From contig CM053326.1 in assembly GCA_028583605.1 (NCBI GenBank), forward strand, positions 32,161,431 to 32,225,430: a stretch of 64,000 nucleotides of DNA. Direction: 5' to 3'. Source of the DNA: Dastarcus helophoroides (Eukaryota; Arthropoda; Insecta; Coleoptera; Bothrideridae). Under the pieces are notes generated by a model, which searched no databases, had not been told where the DNA came from, and worked only from the letters and a program-made list of their open reading frames with translations. The translations under genes were made by a program, and so were the position numbers. Positions 11,361-23,290 of the stretch are shown here, piece after piece (the first letter of the stretch is position 1; the number at the start of each line of letters is the position of its first letter).

Positions 11361-13500
11361 TTTGAAAATTTTGACTTTAGTTATAAGTTAACATTTGAAA
11401 GAAATGGAAATTTAAAAAAAACTAGGAAAATTTAAAATTCGAAGTTTTCAAAATTTTCACTTTCTTAAAATGACAATTTTTTGAAAAGTCTGTTTTAGAC
11501 TTTTATTGTAAATTCGTAAACGTTTTTTGAATTTTTAAAATCAATTGATTAAAAAAAGTCAAAAAATATTTATGAATTTTCAATAACAATTGAAGATGAA
11601 CTTTTCAAAAAAATCGTTATTTTCAGAAAATCAAAATTCTGAGACAAAGGTAAAATTTTGATAAACCTCGAATCTTAGAAAAAAATCAAACACTAGAAGC
11701 TAGGAAAAGTAAGAGAATTTCTAATGATTTCATAAAATATCGACTATTTTTCGAAATTTTAAGCCTAGACTTAAATTTGGCAGATTTGTTAAGTATTTAA
11801 ACTATAAACTTTTACAAACATGACATTTAAGAATCAATATTTAAATTGCCAACACAAAGAGTACAACATTTTGAGTCTGAAGTTAAGATTTTAGACAATG
11901 TATTACAACCACTTTCGGGATTTTTCAAATGAAATTGAAATTTTAAAAAAGAACTGACAAAACTTTTCTCAAAATTTTGACTTTTTCAAGAAAATTTAAG
12001 GTTACGAAGTAAATATCAAGGGAAAAGCTATATATTTAAATTTAAAGTCAGTATTTTATGATTAAATTGAAATTTTTTTATGTAAAAACTTTTATTAAAT
12101 GTGAACTGGTTTCTCTAAATTATCAGATAAATTAAGAAATTTTGAGTTAATATTGAAATTTGATAAGAAAAGTCTAAATTCTGAGTCAAAGCAAAACCTT
12201 CTTAAAAAAGTAGATTTATAAGAAATTTTTCTCAAATTTTTGACTGAACTGTCTAGTTTGCAAAAGTTTTCTATTCTCAAAGCTTCTCAGCAAAAAGTCG
12301 TAATTTTATGAAAGTTTTGAAATCTACCATTTGGATTCTTAAACCTTTTTAAATAAATTTCGAATTTTTCTCAAAACCTTGGCTTTTTCTAGAAATTTCA
12401 TGTCTTTTTCTGAAGCCTTTTGAAAAAAGTGAATATTTTTCTTGAAACACCGTTTTAAAGGTTCTCTTTTTTAACTAAAAGAGAAAGAAACTAAAGAAAT
12501 TTCCAGTTTAAAGTCAAAATATCATGATTAAAAAAATCTTGAGAAAAGTCTATATTAATTAGCTATTTTTTGTAAAATCGTAGTTTAACTTCGAGATGTT
12601 TTCTTGAAGCTTAGATTTTAAATTTAAAATTATAAGTTTTTCTAGAAATTTCAAGTGATGATTGATGAAATCTCGGATATAAATGTAGGAAAATCGAAAA
12701 AAATTCGAAAATTTATGATTAAGTCGAAAATCTATCCATAAAATCGAAATTTAAGACACCATTGTACATACATTACCAATTGTATTTTCGAAAAGTTGAG
12801 TCTCTTCGAAAAATTTTGGGTTAAAATTTAATATTTTCTAAAATTTCGACTTACTCGAAATGAGGACTTTTTCTGAAAAATTTTATTTCGTTTTTCACAC
12901 TTTTTTATTACAGCGTGTTAGGGATTTATTTTTTTTAATAAACAATTTTTTACATTTGTTTTATCCATTTTAAGTTCAATGGCGAAATTTCGAGAGCAAA
13001 AAAGGCACAATTTCGAAAAAGGTTTCATTTATTTATAATTTCAAATGTAACCCAGCAGGGTTAAGTTTTTTTCACGAATCTTTCACTTTAAATTGAAGAT
13101 CCCAAGTTTTTCTGAAAATGTAAGTAAAAACTAGGATTAAATGTAAGACCTTCGAAAAAAATGTTCAATTTGAAATCGAATTTTCCAGATAAAATTAAAC
13201 ATGTAAATATAAACTGAAAATTTTAATGTTTTTTATAACTTAAACTATGATTTCTTTTTGAAACATTAAGTTCTTCTCAAAATTTTGCCCTTGAACTTAA
13301 TATTTTTTATTTTTTTGTCCTTAACATTTTGGCCTAAAATTTGGAATGTAGATTTTCGTGTATATGAATTTCGTTTTTCAAAATTTGTACCTTAAAATTT
13401 CGATCGTTTTCTCGACGTTTCGAAATATAATACGCACTTAACTTAGGATATATAACTTTGCTTATTACGAACAACCGCTTAAAATGAACCAAATTATGGT
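11361..13500. repeat. Degenerate AT-rich quasi-repeat, mixed phase
   Basis: Alternating short A-phase and T-phase stretches. The small ORFs on either strand (12095-12280, 13334-13582) are translations of repeat or of the adjoining LTR and are not called. Confidence 0.6.
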
Positions 13501-13521
13501 CGAACCTCCATAAAAAAGTAT

Positions 13522-13858
13522 TGTTGCGCCTTATCGGTTCGAAAGTTAAAACTTCGTGAATTATAAACACTTTATTTTCCAAACTTATTTCGGAACACTA
13601 CAATTATAATTTACTTAACTATCAGATTATCCGACTAACTAACTGACTAACTCTGACTGAGGAAAAGACGACCGCGTATTTATACCCTTTCGGTTTTCTA
13701 GACGGATCTCCGTAACGATAAGCTTATCGCTTGCGGGAACGTCTGGAGCGCTTATCTGCGGTATGATTCATTCTCGCGGCCACTTCCGATTATCAAATGT
13801 TTCTAGAGAATTCCTTACACAATCACTAATACAAATTTTATAACTACATTTTGTTACA
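13522..13858 (-). mobile_element. Solo LTR, family G (Gypsy-like), copy 2
   Basis: A 337-bp LTR on the minus strand with TG...CA ends (TGTAACAAAATG... to ...AAGGCGCAACA) and a perfect 4-bp TSD, GTAT (13518-13521 and 13859-13862). It aligns with the copies at 6046 and 38196 but is the most diverged: the NotI-like GCGGCCGC block is changed and the TATA region is weakened. It ends only a few bases before the pogo-like element that follows. Confidence 0.88.
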
Positions 13859-14343
13859 GTATGTAGGGTAACGTACCCCAAATTGAACCGCCTCCTAAAT
13901 TGTACCTCCTAAATTTTCCTACCTTATTAAACTCTTAGCGCCACCTGCCTTAAACAACTGAATCTATGTGTGTAGATGAAATAAGCTCAGCAATTTTACA
14001 AAAATTTCCGTCAGAATTCAGCAATTTCCCGCCTGTGTGTGTGTTGTACACAGTTTTCACATAAAACTAGATCTAAGTCTCTAAAAGAATATTTATATTC
14101 TGTTAAAGGAAGGATCTTTTTGTAATTGCAGTTAAAATTGCCATAATTTTTGGCACATGTAACACTACTTACGAGTATTTAAAATTGACGTATTTAGAGA
14201 CGTAAGAGACGTTATGTATTTTATTGACAGTTTCCCAATTTGAACCATAAACGGTTGTCCAAATTGAACCTCAAATTAGGAAACTCTGCTTTACGAGCTT
14301 CCTAGTGGTCTAGTCTTATTTGTAAATGTCAAAACGGGGAAAT

Positions 14344-14742
14344 TATGGAAAATGGTCGGCGTCAGATTTGGAACTAGCGCTAGTAGCATACAAAGAGGGG
14401 GAAAAAGGTCTAAATAAATGCAGTAACGATTAGGGAATACCTAAATCGACGTTACTTCGGCATATTCGAGAGTCAAACAAAGTGGCCAAAGGTTCTATTA
14501 AATTATTAGGCAGGAACCCTATTTTCAATACTACTTTAAAAGAATTGTTGTCGAACCATATTATTAAACTCTCAGAATTTTTTTTTCCGATTCACTGCAA
14601 AAGATGTTCGAAGTCTTACTTAGATGCTCTTTTACTGGCACGAGAAAATGGAATTGTTGTGGTGCAGTTGCCAGATCATATGACACATCGTCTGCAACCA
14701 CTTGAGCGTCTTATTTTTAAACCAATGAAGATGCATTACACC
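14344..14742 (+). pseudogene. Pogo-like transposase: N-terminal HTH joined to end of DDE domain
   Basis: The N-terminal part (14344-14475) reads KWSASDLELALVAYKEG ... GIPKSTLLRHI, which matches the Psq/CENP-B-type helix-turn-helix that binds transposon ends. One in-frame stop lies at 14436. The frame continues through FNTTLKELLSNHIIKLSEFFF and then jumps to the end of the DDE catalytic domain: ALLLARENGIVVVQLP, THRLQPLE and FKPMK. In the family these lie some 200 or more residues apart, so most of the catalytic core, with the first two Asp residues, is deleted. The position that is normally Asp in QPLD reads Glu (QPLE). The joined remnant ends at a stop near 14742. Clearly inactive. Confidence 0.85.
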
Positions 14743-15261
14743 TAAGCATTGGAAAAATGGTTAAGGACTAATCTTGGACAGAAAGTGTAACAGTAGCAAA
14801 TGGCTTCATTATTAAATGAAGCTTAGGAAAGACGGCAACGATAGAAAATGCCATTAACGGATTTAGGGCATCTGAAGTATTGCCAGCTATGTTTTTCAAG
14901 ATTCGGATTTTGCTGGAACCGTAGTTCCTAAGCCTGAACCAAATAAAGTTCAAAATAATGGCTTTAATCCTAACGATGATATTCCATTATCACTTAAAAA
15001 AAATTTCAAAACAGAAATTGTTCAACATCTCTCTCTATGGATGTTGCCAAAACATCATCAGAAACCTGAGCATCAATATTCTCTGCCAGCTTAGTGGAAA
15101 TTGCCCCATTATCTAAATTTTTCAAAGCTGCATCTTTAAAGAAAAGCAGCAAAGCCTTCGGTATTCAGAAAGTAGCAAAACTTACTAGTAGTTCCTACAA
15201 AAGTTTGAGAAAAAAAAATCGGACTAAAGTAGCAACGACAGGTGACGAGCAACATTGATAA

Positions 15262-15387
15262 TGTAAGGAATATAAAAAAGAAGAATTTCAGGATATGATT
15301 CGATGTGTGAAGTGCAAAACGTGGTTTCATTGCAAATGCGTAAAAGTGAATTTGTTGAAGAAGTTTATTTGTCTGACATGTGTGTAA
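15262..15387 (+). pseudogene. C-terminal PHD-like zinc finger of the pogo-like transposase
   Basis: The frame reads a Cys (15262), an EEF segment, then IRCVKCKTWFHCKCVKVN and FICLTCV before a stop at 15385-15387. The CxxC, a WFHxxC segment and a final CxxC are the metal-binding spacing of PHD fingers. Insect pogo/jerky-like transposases often end in such a finger. Stops at 15256-15261 separate it from the upstream part, whose intermediate region (14745-15260) is broken coding sequence. Confidence 0.7.
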
Positions 15388-15792
15388 AATCCCTTGAGTT
15401 CTTAGTTTATTTTTGTTTTTCAATGCTTATTTTTTTTAAAATTTATTCTTAATATGTATGTATATTGTTTGTAGGTTTATACCCTTTTCTGTTTTTTTTT
15501 TATTTTCAAATAAGAATTTAACTGTCTTTCGAAAGTACCTACTCATAATTTTTATAGGCAGTTTCAATCTGAGGAACTAGTGGTTCAACCAATTTCTTAT
15601 ATTGAACCATTTGCAACCCTTCAAAAAAATTTTTTTTACTTCGAAAATATTACATTCCGAGGGTTCATAGGGCTGTAGATTTCTAAAAGTGTAATTCAAA
15701 TTTTAACGGCATATAAAATATTACAATCAAACATTTACAAAAATACAGGGATTTTTCTAAAAAATGATTCAATTTGGGGCACTTTACTTATA

Positions 15793-16250
15793 CGTTTATA
15801 ATGAATTCTCGGCTATAACGGACTATCTACAGATCCCCCTCATGGTTTCTTATATCCGAAGTTGATTTTTGAAATTTAAAATTCAACCTATTTAAATATC
15901 TTTAAATTATTTCTTATTGGACCGAAACTTCGACTCGAAAATTTGAGAAAACACTTGTATTTTGGAAATTTTGGCTTTTTCTGAAACTCTTTATCTTAAA
16001 CGTCTAAATTATATACACTTCTTTTTAAACATTTTAATTTAAAAACGATTACGTATCGAGTTTAATCTCGAACTCATTTTATAAATGCACCATTCATTTT
16101 AAGTTTTTCCTAAAAGTCTAAATTTAAACTTAAAGTTTGAAGCTTTGGTTTATTCTGGACTGAACCGAAACCGCGGCCGAAATTCGTTTTTTTTTTAATG
16201 AAACTCACTGAAATAGAAACCCAAACTAAAACTTCGGTCGATCTCTAATT
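15793..16250. repeat. AT-rich degenerate sequence ending in a possible hAT terminus
   Basis: A-phase and T-phase phrases to about 16140. Then CCGAAACCGCGGCCGAAATTC and ACTTCGGTCGATCTCTA appear. Inverted, the latter reads TAGAGATCGACCGAAGT, which resembles the ends of some hAT elements. No partner end was located. Confidence 0.35.
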
Positions 16251-18230
16251 TGTATAGTGAATGACATGCACATAGCTTTGGTGTTCCGAATGCACACGCC
16301 CAGAATTTCATATTTATTGCATAATAAAGTAAATGTTATCAAACAAATGCGGCATAATTCTGTTAAATATTCAAGTGGCGACGGCTCTTGTCACGTATTT
16401 GGCGCAAAGAGTGCTTCTAGTGGAACAATCAACCACCAAATCGTCTTTTTCATCTCGGCCGCCGCCTGAAAATCCTAGAGCATATAATTCATGTAAACTA
16501 CTTTAATGTGATATGCATGTTGTTCGTGTCCTTTTTAGATTTAAATATCTGTTAAATTGTAACAGTTTAACTCCGTAGACCGTGAAATTTCTTTCCTTTG
16601 ATGGGTAAAATCTATAAGCCAATGCCTGTATACATTTACACCAGTGTCGGAAACCGCAAACCGCAAAATCTATGAATAGCTATTAATTTTAAACCGGCGG
16701 AAACAATGCGGAGTTTGCAAGTAGTCGTATTTATCTTGTCCTGGAAGTTACTTATACTGGAAGAACTTTAGTCGCACCTTTTTTATCATTGCCTATAAGC
16801 AACGTGATATAAATATATTACTATTTTAATCACACTTGGATGTCCTTTATTTTGCAGGAACTTTATGTAGGTGTTTGCTTTTCTGATGCCTTATAAAATT
16901 GATCAAAACTTTGTAGATAAGGTTTTACTTAGGGATTATATTATGAAATAGTTCACCAAAGTTTAGAAAAAATGAACACCTCTTATTTGAACGATTAGTT
17001 AAATTAAGGAGAAAAATCTGCGGTGAAAATTACACTGGTCAACAAAATTGAAGTTTTGTCATGTCACATGAACTTCTTTTGTATTTTTGAAGTGTTAGTT
17101 GTTGTCATTTAAAATAAGTAGTTTTGAAAGTTTTATCACCCACCACATTTGTTTGTTAAATGTTTGAAAAATTATGGATCTTCAGAAATATAATATAAAA
17201 AATGTACATTAGGAACTTTGGTTTTCTAGATTATTTAGCTTTTAGTTGGTCCCTCTTGATCAAGCAGTAGTAGTCAGTCAACCCCCCTGAGTTTAATCTG
17301 TCCAGATAAAGTTTCCCCCAGAGCCCCCTAATTCCTAGGAATAAATCAAGATATGTGTCTGTAAAATGAATCTTGATTACCATATTGTAACCCAAAGTTT
17401 TATACTCCAATTTAACTAAATATCTTTAGATGTCAATCTTATGGTAAACCAAAAAATTTCCAATTAAAATTTTGAAGCATCTTCATGCTGATTTTTTCAA
17501 AACATTTAATTTTTCTTTAAATCACGAGTCTTTTATTAATTTTCTAACTTTGAGGTTCTACTACTACTACTACTACTTCACTCATTATGGGGAATTTCTC
17601 TTTGAAATATAACAATCCATTTTTGTTGGGACCCATCCCTTCTAGAAAATTTTTGGTAAGCCTAATTTGATATGAATTGGTGGTAGAAATATACCAACAT
17701 TTTTCTTAATTGTGATTTTTTCGATCGCTGGTGTCCCATTCACATAAAAAGTACCCAAATTTTAATGATAAAAAAGACTTCAAATAAAGAATTAATATGA
17801 TCATGATATTATGTTCTATTTCTGATAAAAATTTTTAAGATGTAAATAATATAAGGACCTAAATAAAAACGAACAGTATTTGGGAAGACAACATTTCCAA
17901 AAATAAATTTTACCTTGTCACAAGAAAACTGGGGTTGATAGAAAAAAAATAAGTACGGTTTCATGATGGAGGTAGGTAGTCCAAACACAATTACCTACCA
18001 GAGTCCCTGTCAGTGTTCACCAGTGTTCTTAGTGCATTCTGTAGACCTATGCAAAGAGATGCAACTTTTTTAAATTTTAATGGCTGGCCCCATTTTGTAA
18101 TAGACCGCAATCTCGAAATGTATGTAGGAATATCGCACACAATTTCTCAAAATACAGTAAACATTGGATTTTAAGCGAGGAATATTCCTTCACTTACTAG
18201 AAAATTTTGTCAGTCGAGGAATATTAAGAT
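16251..18230. other. Unassigned sequence
   Basis: No recognisable gene or element. A short CTA trinucleotide run lies at about 17560-17580. The 16257-16469 ORF has no family resemblance I can name. Confidence 0.45.
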
Positions 18231-19770
18231 ATTTTTTTTTTGTATGATTAGGAGCGGAAACTTTGACTTTTTTACATCATTTTGTATTTAAACCTTTAAT
18301 TCATTTTATTAAATTTTTATTTTTCTATCGAAATTTTTGAATTTAAAGTTCCGAATTATTTTTAAATTTATTTGTGTAGTTATTCTCAGAATTTCGAGAT
18401 TAATCTTATCATTCCGATTTTTTTTCAAAGGGATCATTGTTTTGCTAAAATTTCAGGTAAAACTCCATTTTTTAAATAATTCTCAATATTTTTTTCTCCA
18501 AAAATTTGATTTTTCTGAAATCAGTTTATATTTGAAAAACATTGTTTTTTTTTATTTTTTGAGTATTTTCCTTTGATAGCAAAATTCATTGTCAATGTAA
18601 GAGATATTTACTTTGAAAAAAAAATATTTCCGGATTATTTCTAGGAAAAAAATACGAGATCTGCCAAACTTGAAACAAAAACCGACCTGTCTTAAAATTT
18701 TTGCTCGTAGAATCTAGATTCAGTTTATTGAATTTATTCCAGTTCATGTTACTTCCTCGTGTACGACAATTGAATCTCACCAAAAAGTTTATAAAAAATT
18801 ATATTGAATTTCTAAAAATTTCAGGATTTCACCTGACAACGCAAAATATTTTTTACATAAATCGAGTTTTAATGCAAAATTTTAACAACAAACTTTAAAC
18901 TTCGAGATATAAGTCAAATTTTGCAATTTAAGTTTAGAAAAAAAGGCGTACTTTTAAAAAAAATCCAGATTCTAAAATCAAAATGAACCTTTTGGAAAAA
19001 TTCAAAAGTCTAAACTTAAAGATGTCCTGGACATATTTAAATATATTTAACAAAGAGCTTATGTTATTCTGCACAACTTTTGTATTTAAATTTTTTTTTA
19101 TCTAATGTGAAAAACAAAAAACTTAAGATGAGGGAACGTCATAAACGTTTACCCTGTACAAGGAAAGCAGTCAAAGTTTCGAGAAAAAAGCGAAATTTAT
19201 CAAGAGATTCTTAAATTTTTCGGGTCTAGCTCAGAAGTTTGAAGGAAAAAAATGGAAAAAACTTAAATTTTTAATGAATTTTGATATTAGACTGGAATAA
19301 GATAAAAAATTGAATTTGGGCTCGAAACTTTAATAAAACAAATTCAAAATCTCTAGAAAAAGGTCTTCATTTTCAGTAGATGAATTTTAGTTAAAATTTT
19401 AGGAAAAGGTTCAATATTTTGTCCAATTTTAACATTTCGACAAAAAGTCGAGGTTATAGGGTTTTGAAATAAAAAAAAAAATATGTTTAATTTATGTAAA
19501 AAATAATTTAATACGAAATGTCCAGAAAAAGTATTTATTTATAGATAATTCAAAATTTTGTAAAAAAAATCCCTAGTATAAAGTTGAAACTTTAATAAAA
19601 TGTATATAATAATATGTAATAATAAAAGCAAATTATTGGAAGAAACGTAAATATTTCGAAACAAATTCAATGACAATCTCAAGAAACTGCTACTTTCGAA
19701 ATTTCGACTTTATACTTGAAATTTTGGCTTTACTTCCAAGATATTGATATTTTTCTCGAAATATTGATTT
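18231..19770. repeat. Degenerate AT-rich quasi-repeat, T-phase then A-phase
   Basis: Phrases such as TTTTTCTATCGAAATTTTTG change to GAGAAAAAAGCGAAATTT at about 18900-19200. No coding signal. Confidence 0.6.
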
Positions 19771-19774
19771 TTGG

Positions 19775-20985
19775 TCTATACTCGACGTTTTTTCTGGCGT
19801 ATTTCTTTCTTTTTCCAGTAGAACTAGCTTTCCGATTCTTCAGTCTGCTAGCCTTTGTCAGTGTAAGTTCTTCGGGTGTAAACGGGGGTATTTCCTGTTC
19901 TTGAATATTCTCCGGGGGCCCCATATGTTCTTCATGTGTGGGAAAAGCTCTTTTGCGATAATAATTTGTTCCTCATCGTTCAACGTGATTGGATTTATGC
20001 ATCCAAGTTTCTTCGTTACAATTTTGTAACAATTTCCCCGAATATTCCCATCTACTTCGCTACGTATCGTTTTCCAGGCTTTTTTTTGCCTTTTTCATCT
20101 CTTTGTTTAGCTGCCTTTTCGCTCTCTTTTATCTTTTCCTGAGTATCGCCTTTTCTTTCAGCTGCGTATCTCCATTTCCATTTTGCTTTTTGTAGTGTCT
20201 TCTAGCTCTGTTGCAGATTTTTCTGGTCTCTGCTATTTCGTCGTTCAATCACACTGCGGTTCTATTGGGCCTCAACCCTTTCTTCCAAGCTTTGTCTGCG
20301 GCTGTTTTAATCAAGGTTGTAATATTAAATTCGTCCCACTCGTTTGTTTTGTCTGATTCTTCCTTGAACTTGTTTGCGAATTTGTCAATTTTGTTTTTAG
20401 TAATTTTCCATTGTGGGTATATACGATGTTTTTCCTGAACTTACCTAGAAGTTTATGTTAAAGTATATGTTATTTTGTAAGTTCAGATTTTCTTCCTCGC
20501 TTACTTTCTAGTCATCTATTGCGTTCGCTAAGTCTTCTGTAGTCAGTATAATGTCAGTCATTGAGCTGCTTTCATGTATGACGAAAGTTGGTGTAGAATC
20601 TTGGTTTTGCATTACTAGACCGAGCATTGCCATCCACTCTAGCTTGAGTTCCCCTCTTTTATTATAGTTTTCTGATGCCCATGCCTTCGACTTGCTATTA
20701 AAACCTCCCCCTATTACTACACTCTTTTGTTTCCTTATACTTCTCCCGACGTTTTTCAGGTATGTTTGAAATTCTTCGTCTGTAATGTTGGGTGACGAGT
20801 AGCAGCTGTTTACTTTTATCCAGATGACACTTTCCTGGCTCGTGTCTCACTTGCTTATGGTTATGTTGTTGTTGTAGGATCTTATTGCCGTATCTCCTTT
20901 TTTGTCGAACATCCAGGGGTATTTTCAGGTTAGGTATTTGTTTGGCTCTTGTATTAAGGCAATGTCGATTTTATTTTTTTTGTTT
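19775..20985 (-). pseudogene. LINE ORF2 5' part: apurinic endonuclease domain and linker (R1/jockey-like)
   Basis: Read on the minus strand from about 20985, the frame gives IDIALIQEPNKYL (the catalytic Glu region of the endonuclease/exonuclease/phosphatase fold). It continues with a nucleotide-binding face including WIKVNSCYSSPNITDEEF, and VVIGGGFNSKSKAW, where family members have GDFN. The GDFN Asp is changed to Gly here, a probable loss of activity. Then LEWMAMLGLVMQN and STPTFVIHESSSMTDIILT, which matches the SxxDLT-like end of the fold. A Lys/Glu-rich linker (GDTQEKIKESEKAAKQRDEK) follows near 20150. The RT itself is absent. Several stops are present. The family nicks target DNA for LINE insertion. 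Confidence 0.85.
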
Positions 20986-21165
20986 AAGTCTACTTGTGTG
21001 TTTAAGTCTACTTTCAATCATAGCTTGAAGAGAAGCAAGGAAATACTTGAACGAAAGGTCTTACAGACTTCTATCTAAATCTATCAACAATGTATCAATA
21101 TCAATGAAATTCTTACCACTGAATACAAAATTTCTCTTGAGCAAATTATCCTATGGATTAATAAT
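20986..21165. other. Unassigned sequence at LINE edge
   Basis: Contains the short duplicated phrase GTTTAAGTCTACTT (about 20984 and 21000). It may be the start of the LINE or flank. Confidence 0.3.
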
Positions 21166-22140
21166 TTTAGGTAATTCAAATTAAAAAATTCTCTAAATTA
21201 GTAACTCTCAACTTTTTTCAGAAGAAATCAGTTTTTCATCATTTATTTCAACATTTTGACTTTTTCTAGAAATTTAGTTACAGCTCTAATAAAGAAAATT
21301 TCGAAAAGAATATCGACATCTTGAGATTAAAGTGAAAATTTCAAGGTTAGAATTTTAAAATATTTTTGTTTTCAAACTTTTTGGAACTGCTTAGATTTTC
21401 CCCATAATTAAGAATTTATCATTTTGACTCTAAATTAAAAATTTTGATTTTTTTAAATATTCATCGTAAATTAGGGTTTTTTTCTTAAAATTTACCGTTA
21501 GATTATTTTATTTAATTTATGGTGCTTTTCAAAGTTTGAAATTTTTTCTCAAAATTGCATTCGTAGGCAATGAAAATTTTAAATTCTTAAATCAGATAAT
21601 TTTTAGAATCTTCCTAAAATTTTAACCTTATTCTGAAAATAAAAATGTTGGCTTTTTTTCCAAAATTTTGAGCTTATAGTAAATTTTCCATCTTTGTCCG
21701 GAAATTTCACATAAAAGCCCAATTTTAAAAATAAATTTAAACTTTTTTCGACCTTTTTCTGAACCTTTTGAATTTAGACTTGAAAAATTTTAAAATTCTT
21801 CTTAATAAAATTTTTGAAATTGTAGCTTTTTTATAGCATATTTCAGTTTAAACTTTTAATTTTTCCAAAAGTTGCATCTTGATATTCAAAATCTATATAT
21901 TTTTCTAAAATTGTAATTTTTTTTGAAATTTGACTCAATTCGAGATTTATTAGGTATTTCTAAAAAAAAAGAAAAATCAAAATTTAAAATAAGATGCAAA
22001 TCTTTAGAAAAACGACCAAATTTTGAAAATCAATCAGAAATTTTTAGAAAAAAATTCATAATTCCTAGGGAAAGATATCTCAAATCGAAATGTTTGTTCC
22101 AATAATTGTTTCTCATTTGATATTGTGCAGTAGACCATTT
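21166..22140. repeat. Degenerate AT-rich quasi-repeat, T-phase then A-phase
   Basis: Irregular AAAATTTTAACCTT and TTTTTCTGAACC phrases. No coding signal. Confidence 0.55.
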
Positions 22141-22199
22141 TCTTTTACAGCTATTAAAACATTAAATTAAATTATTTATTTAAATAATACAATAGGTTT

Positions 22200-22412
22200 A
22201 ATTAACATTTCCAACCCTTACTTTGTGTAATTCTTCAATATTTATAATTATTAAACTTTATTAACAATTAAAACGGCAACAGATATGAAAAATTCCACGA
22301 TGTTTCGATAAATATTTGCTAAAACCGAACCAGGTTTCGCTTTACAGCATTATCGGCAGTTATACCAGCAATTTGTTTAGCCGTTGTTATGCTAACAAGC
22401 TCCATGGATTGA
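22200..22412 (-). mobile_element. Penelope-like element 3' end (family 3), fragment
   Basis: It matches the 3' untranslated region of the PLE at 50045-50245 along its length: TTAGCATAA, GGTTCGGTTTTAGC, ATATTTATCGAAA, GTTGCCGTTTTAAT and AATAAAGTTTAATA occur in the same order on the minus strand. It begins near the shared CCATGGA and extends about 60 bp beyond the 50-kb copy at its 3' end. Parts also recur at 37378-37440 and, inverted, 38847-38930. No coding part is attached. Contains a hammerhead remnant (22323-22361). Confidence 0.8.
22323..22361 (-). ncRNA. Hammerhead-like ribozyme remnant, family 3 (PLE)
   Basis: On the minus strand, stem I AACTG (22357-22361) can pair with CGGTT (22323-22327, one G-T wobble). 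The core reads CCGATAA (22350-22356), a decayed CUGAUGA. Stem II is GCT/AGC with loop GTAA after one extra T. GAA (22336-22338) is followed by ACCTGGT (22329-22335), giving stem III ACC/GGT with a one-base loop, then T at the cleavage position. The architecture is preserved although the core has changed, so I read it as a decayed hammerhead. Confidence 0.5.
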
Positions 22413-22429
22413 TTTTATCTTTTTTTTAT

Positions 22430-23290
22430 CAATCAATACACTTTTTTGTAGGATGATATTCTATCCAAAATGTTGGCTTTGTTTTCGGAATTTCAAGTTT
22501 AAACTTAGGGTCACTATTTTCATTAACTTTAATCTTAATGTTAAAATTTCGTGAATAAAGTCGATATTTCAAGGAAAAAATTTAAAGTTTTGACATAAAA
22601 TTCTAAATATTCAAAAAAGGGTGGAAATTTTGTGATTAAAATTTGTAAAACTAATGATTAAAGTTGGTAGTTCAGGAAGTTAATCTAGAAATATTTGAGA
22701 GGAAAGAAATTTCTAGGTTAGGATTTAAATTGTGAGATTATTACCTAAGCCGAAAGTTCGACAAAAAAATTAAAAACAAGTTTAACCAAAAGTTCTTTAA
22801 TATTTTGACATTAGGGTCAATATTTTGAGAAAAAAATTGAAATAAGTTTAAATTAGAAGTTTTTAATTTGTTATGCAACACTTGTTTTTGTAATTGATAT
22901 TTCTAGAAAATATCAACATAAGAATATTTCTAGTGTTTTTTACAAATCTGGATTTTCTTCAGAAATGAAAGTATAAATTTATAATTTTAATTATTTTTTG
23001 AACATTGAGGCCATGAAACGAGAAATTTGAAATTCCAGGAAGAGGTTGAAGATAAATTTTGGATCAAGAATAAATACTTCTTGAAATTTGAATTTTAACA
23101 TTAAAAGTTGAAGTCGACTTTTTGAATTCATTCTTAAAATGTATAAAAAATCCTCGTTATTAAAAAAAAATGTTTCTCAAAAGTTTGAACTTAAAGTGAA
23201 AATTTGGAAATTAACTCAAAATTTAGAGAAAAAATTTCGAAATATAACTATTTTAAAAATAAACAACTTAAGTTGATGAATTAAAGCAAG
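22430..23290. repeat. Degenerate AT-rich quasi-repeat, A-phase
   Basis: GAGAAAAAAATTGAAAT and AAAGTTGAAGTCGAC phrases with no coding signal. Confidence 0.55.

Larger units (their letters stand above)
13866..15789 (+). mobile_element. Pogo-like DNA transposon, internally deleted
   Basis: The terminal inverted repeats are GTAACGTACCCCAAATTGAACC at the left and, inverted, GTAAAGTGCCCCAAATTGAATC at the right. TA dinucleotides lie at both outer edges (13864-13865 and about 15789-15792), as expected for Tc1/mariner/pogo insertion, though the exact right boundary is ambiguous. The element holds three remnants of one transposase, listed below. Subterminal copies of the TIR motif (CCCAATTTGAACC near 14230 and CAAATTGAACCTC near 14260) could be transposase binding sites. 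Confidence 0.85.

Noticed and set aside
16145..16250. Complete hAT element
   Set aside because: Only one end-like sequence is visible; no partner end, TSD or transposase.
19775..20985. Same LINE copy as ORF1 at 61435
   Set aside because: They lie 40 kb apart with no overlapping sequence. A common family is possible but not shown.
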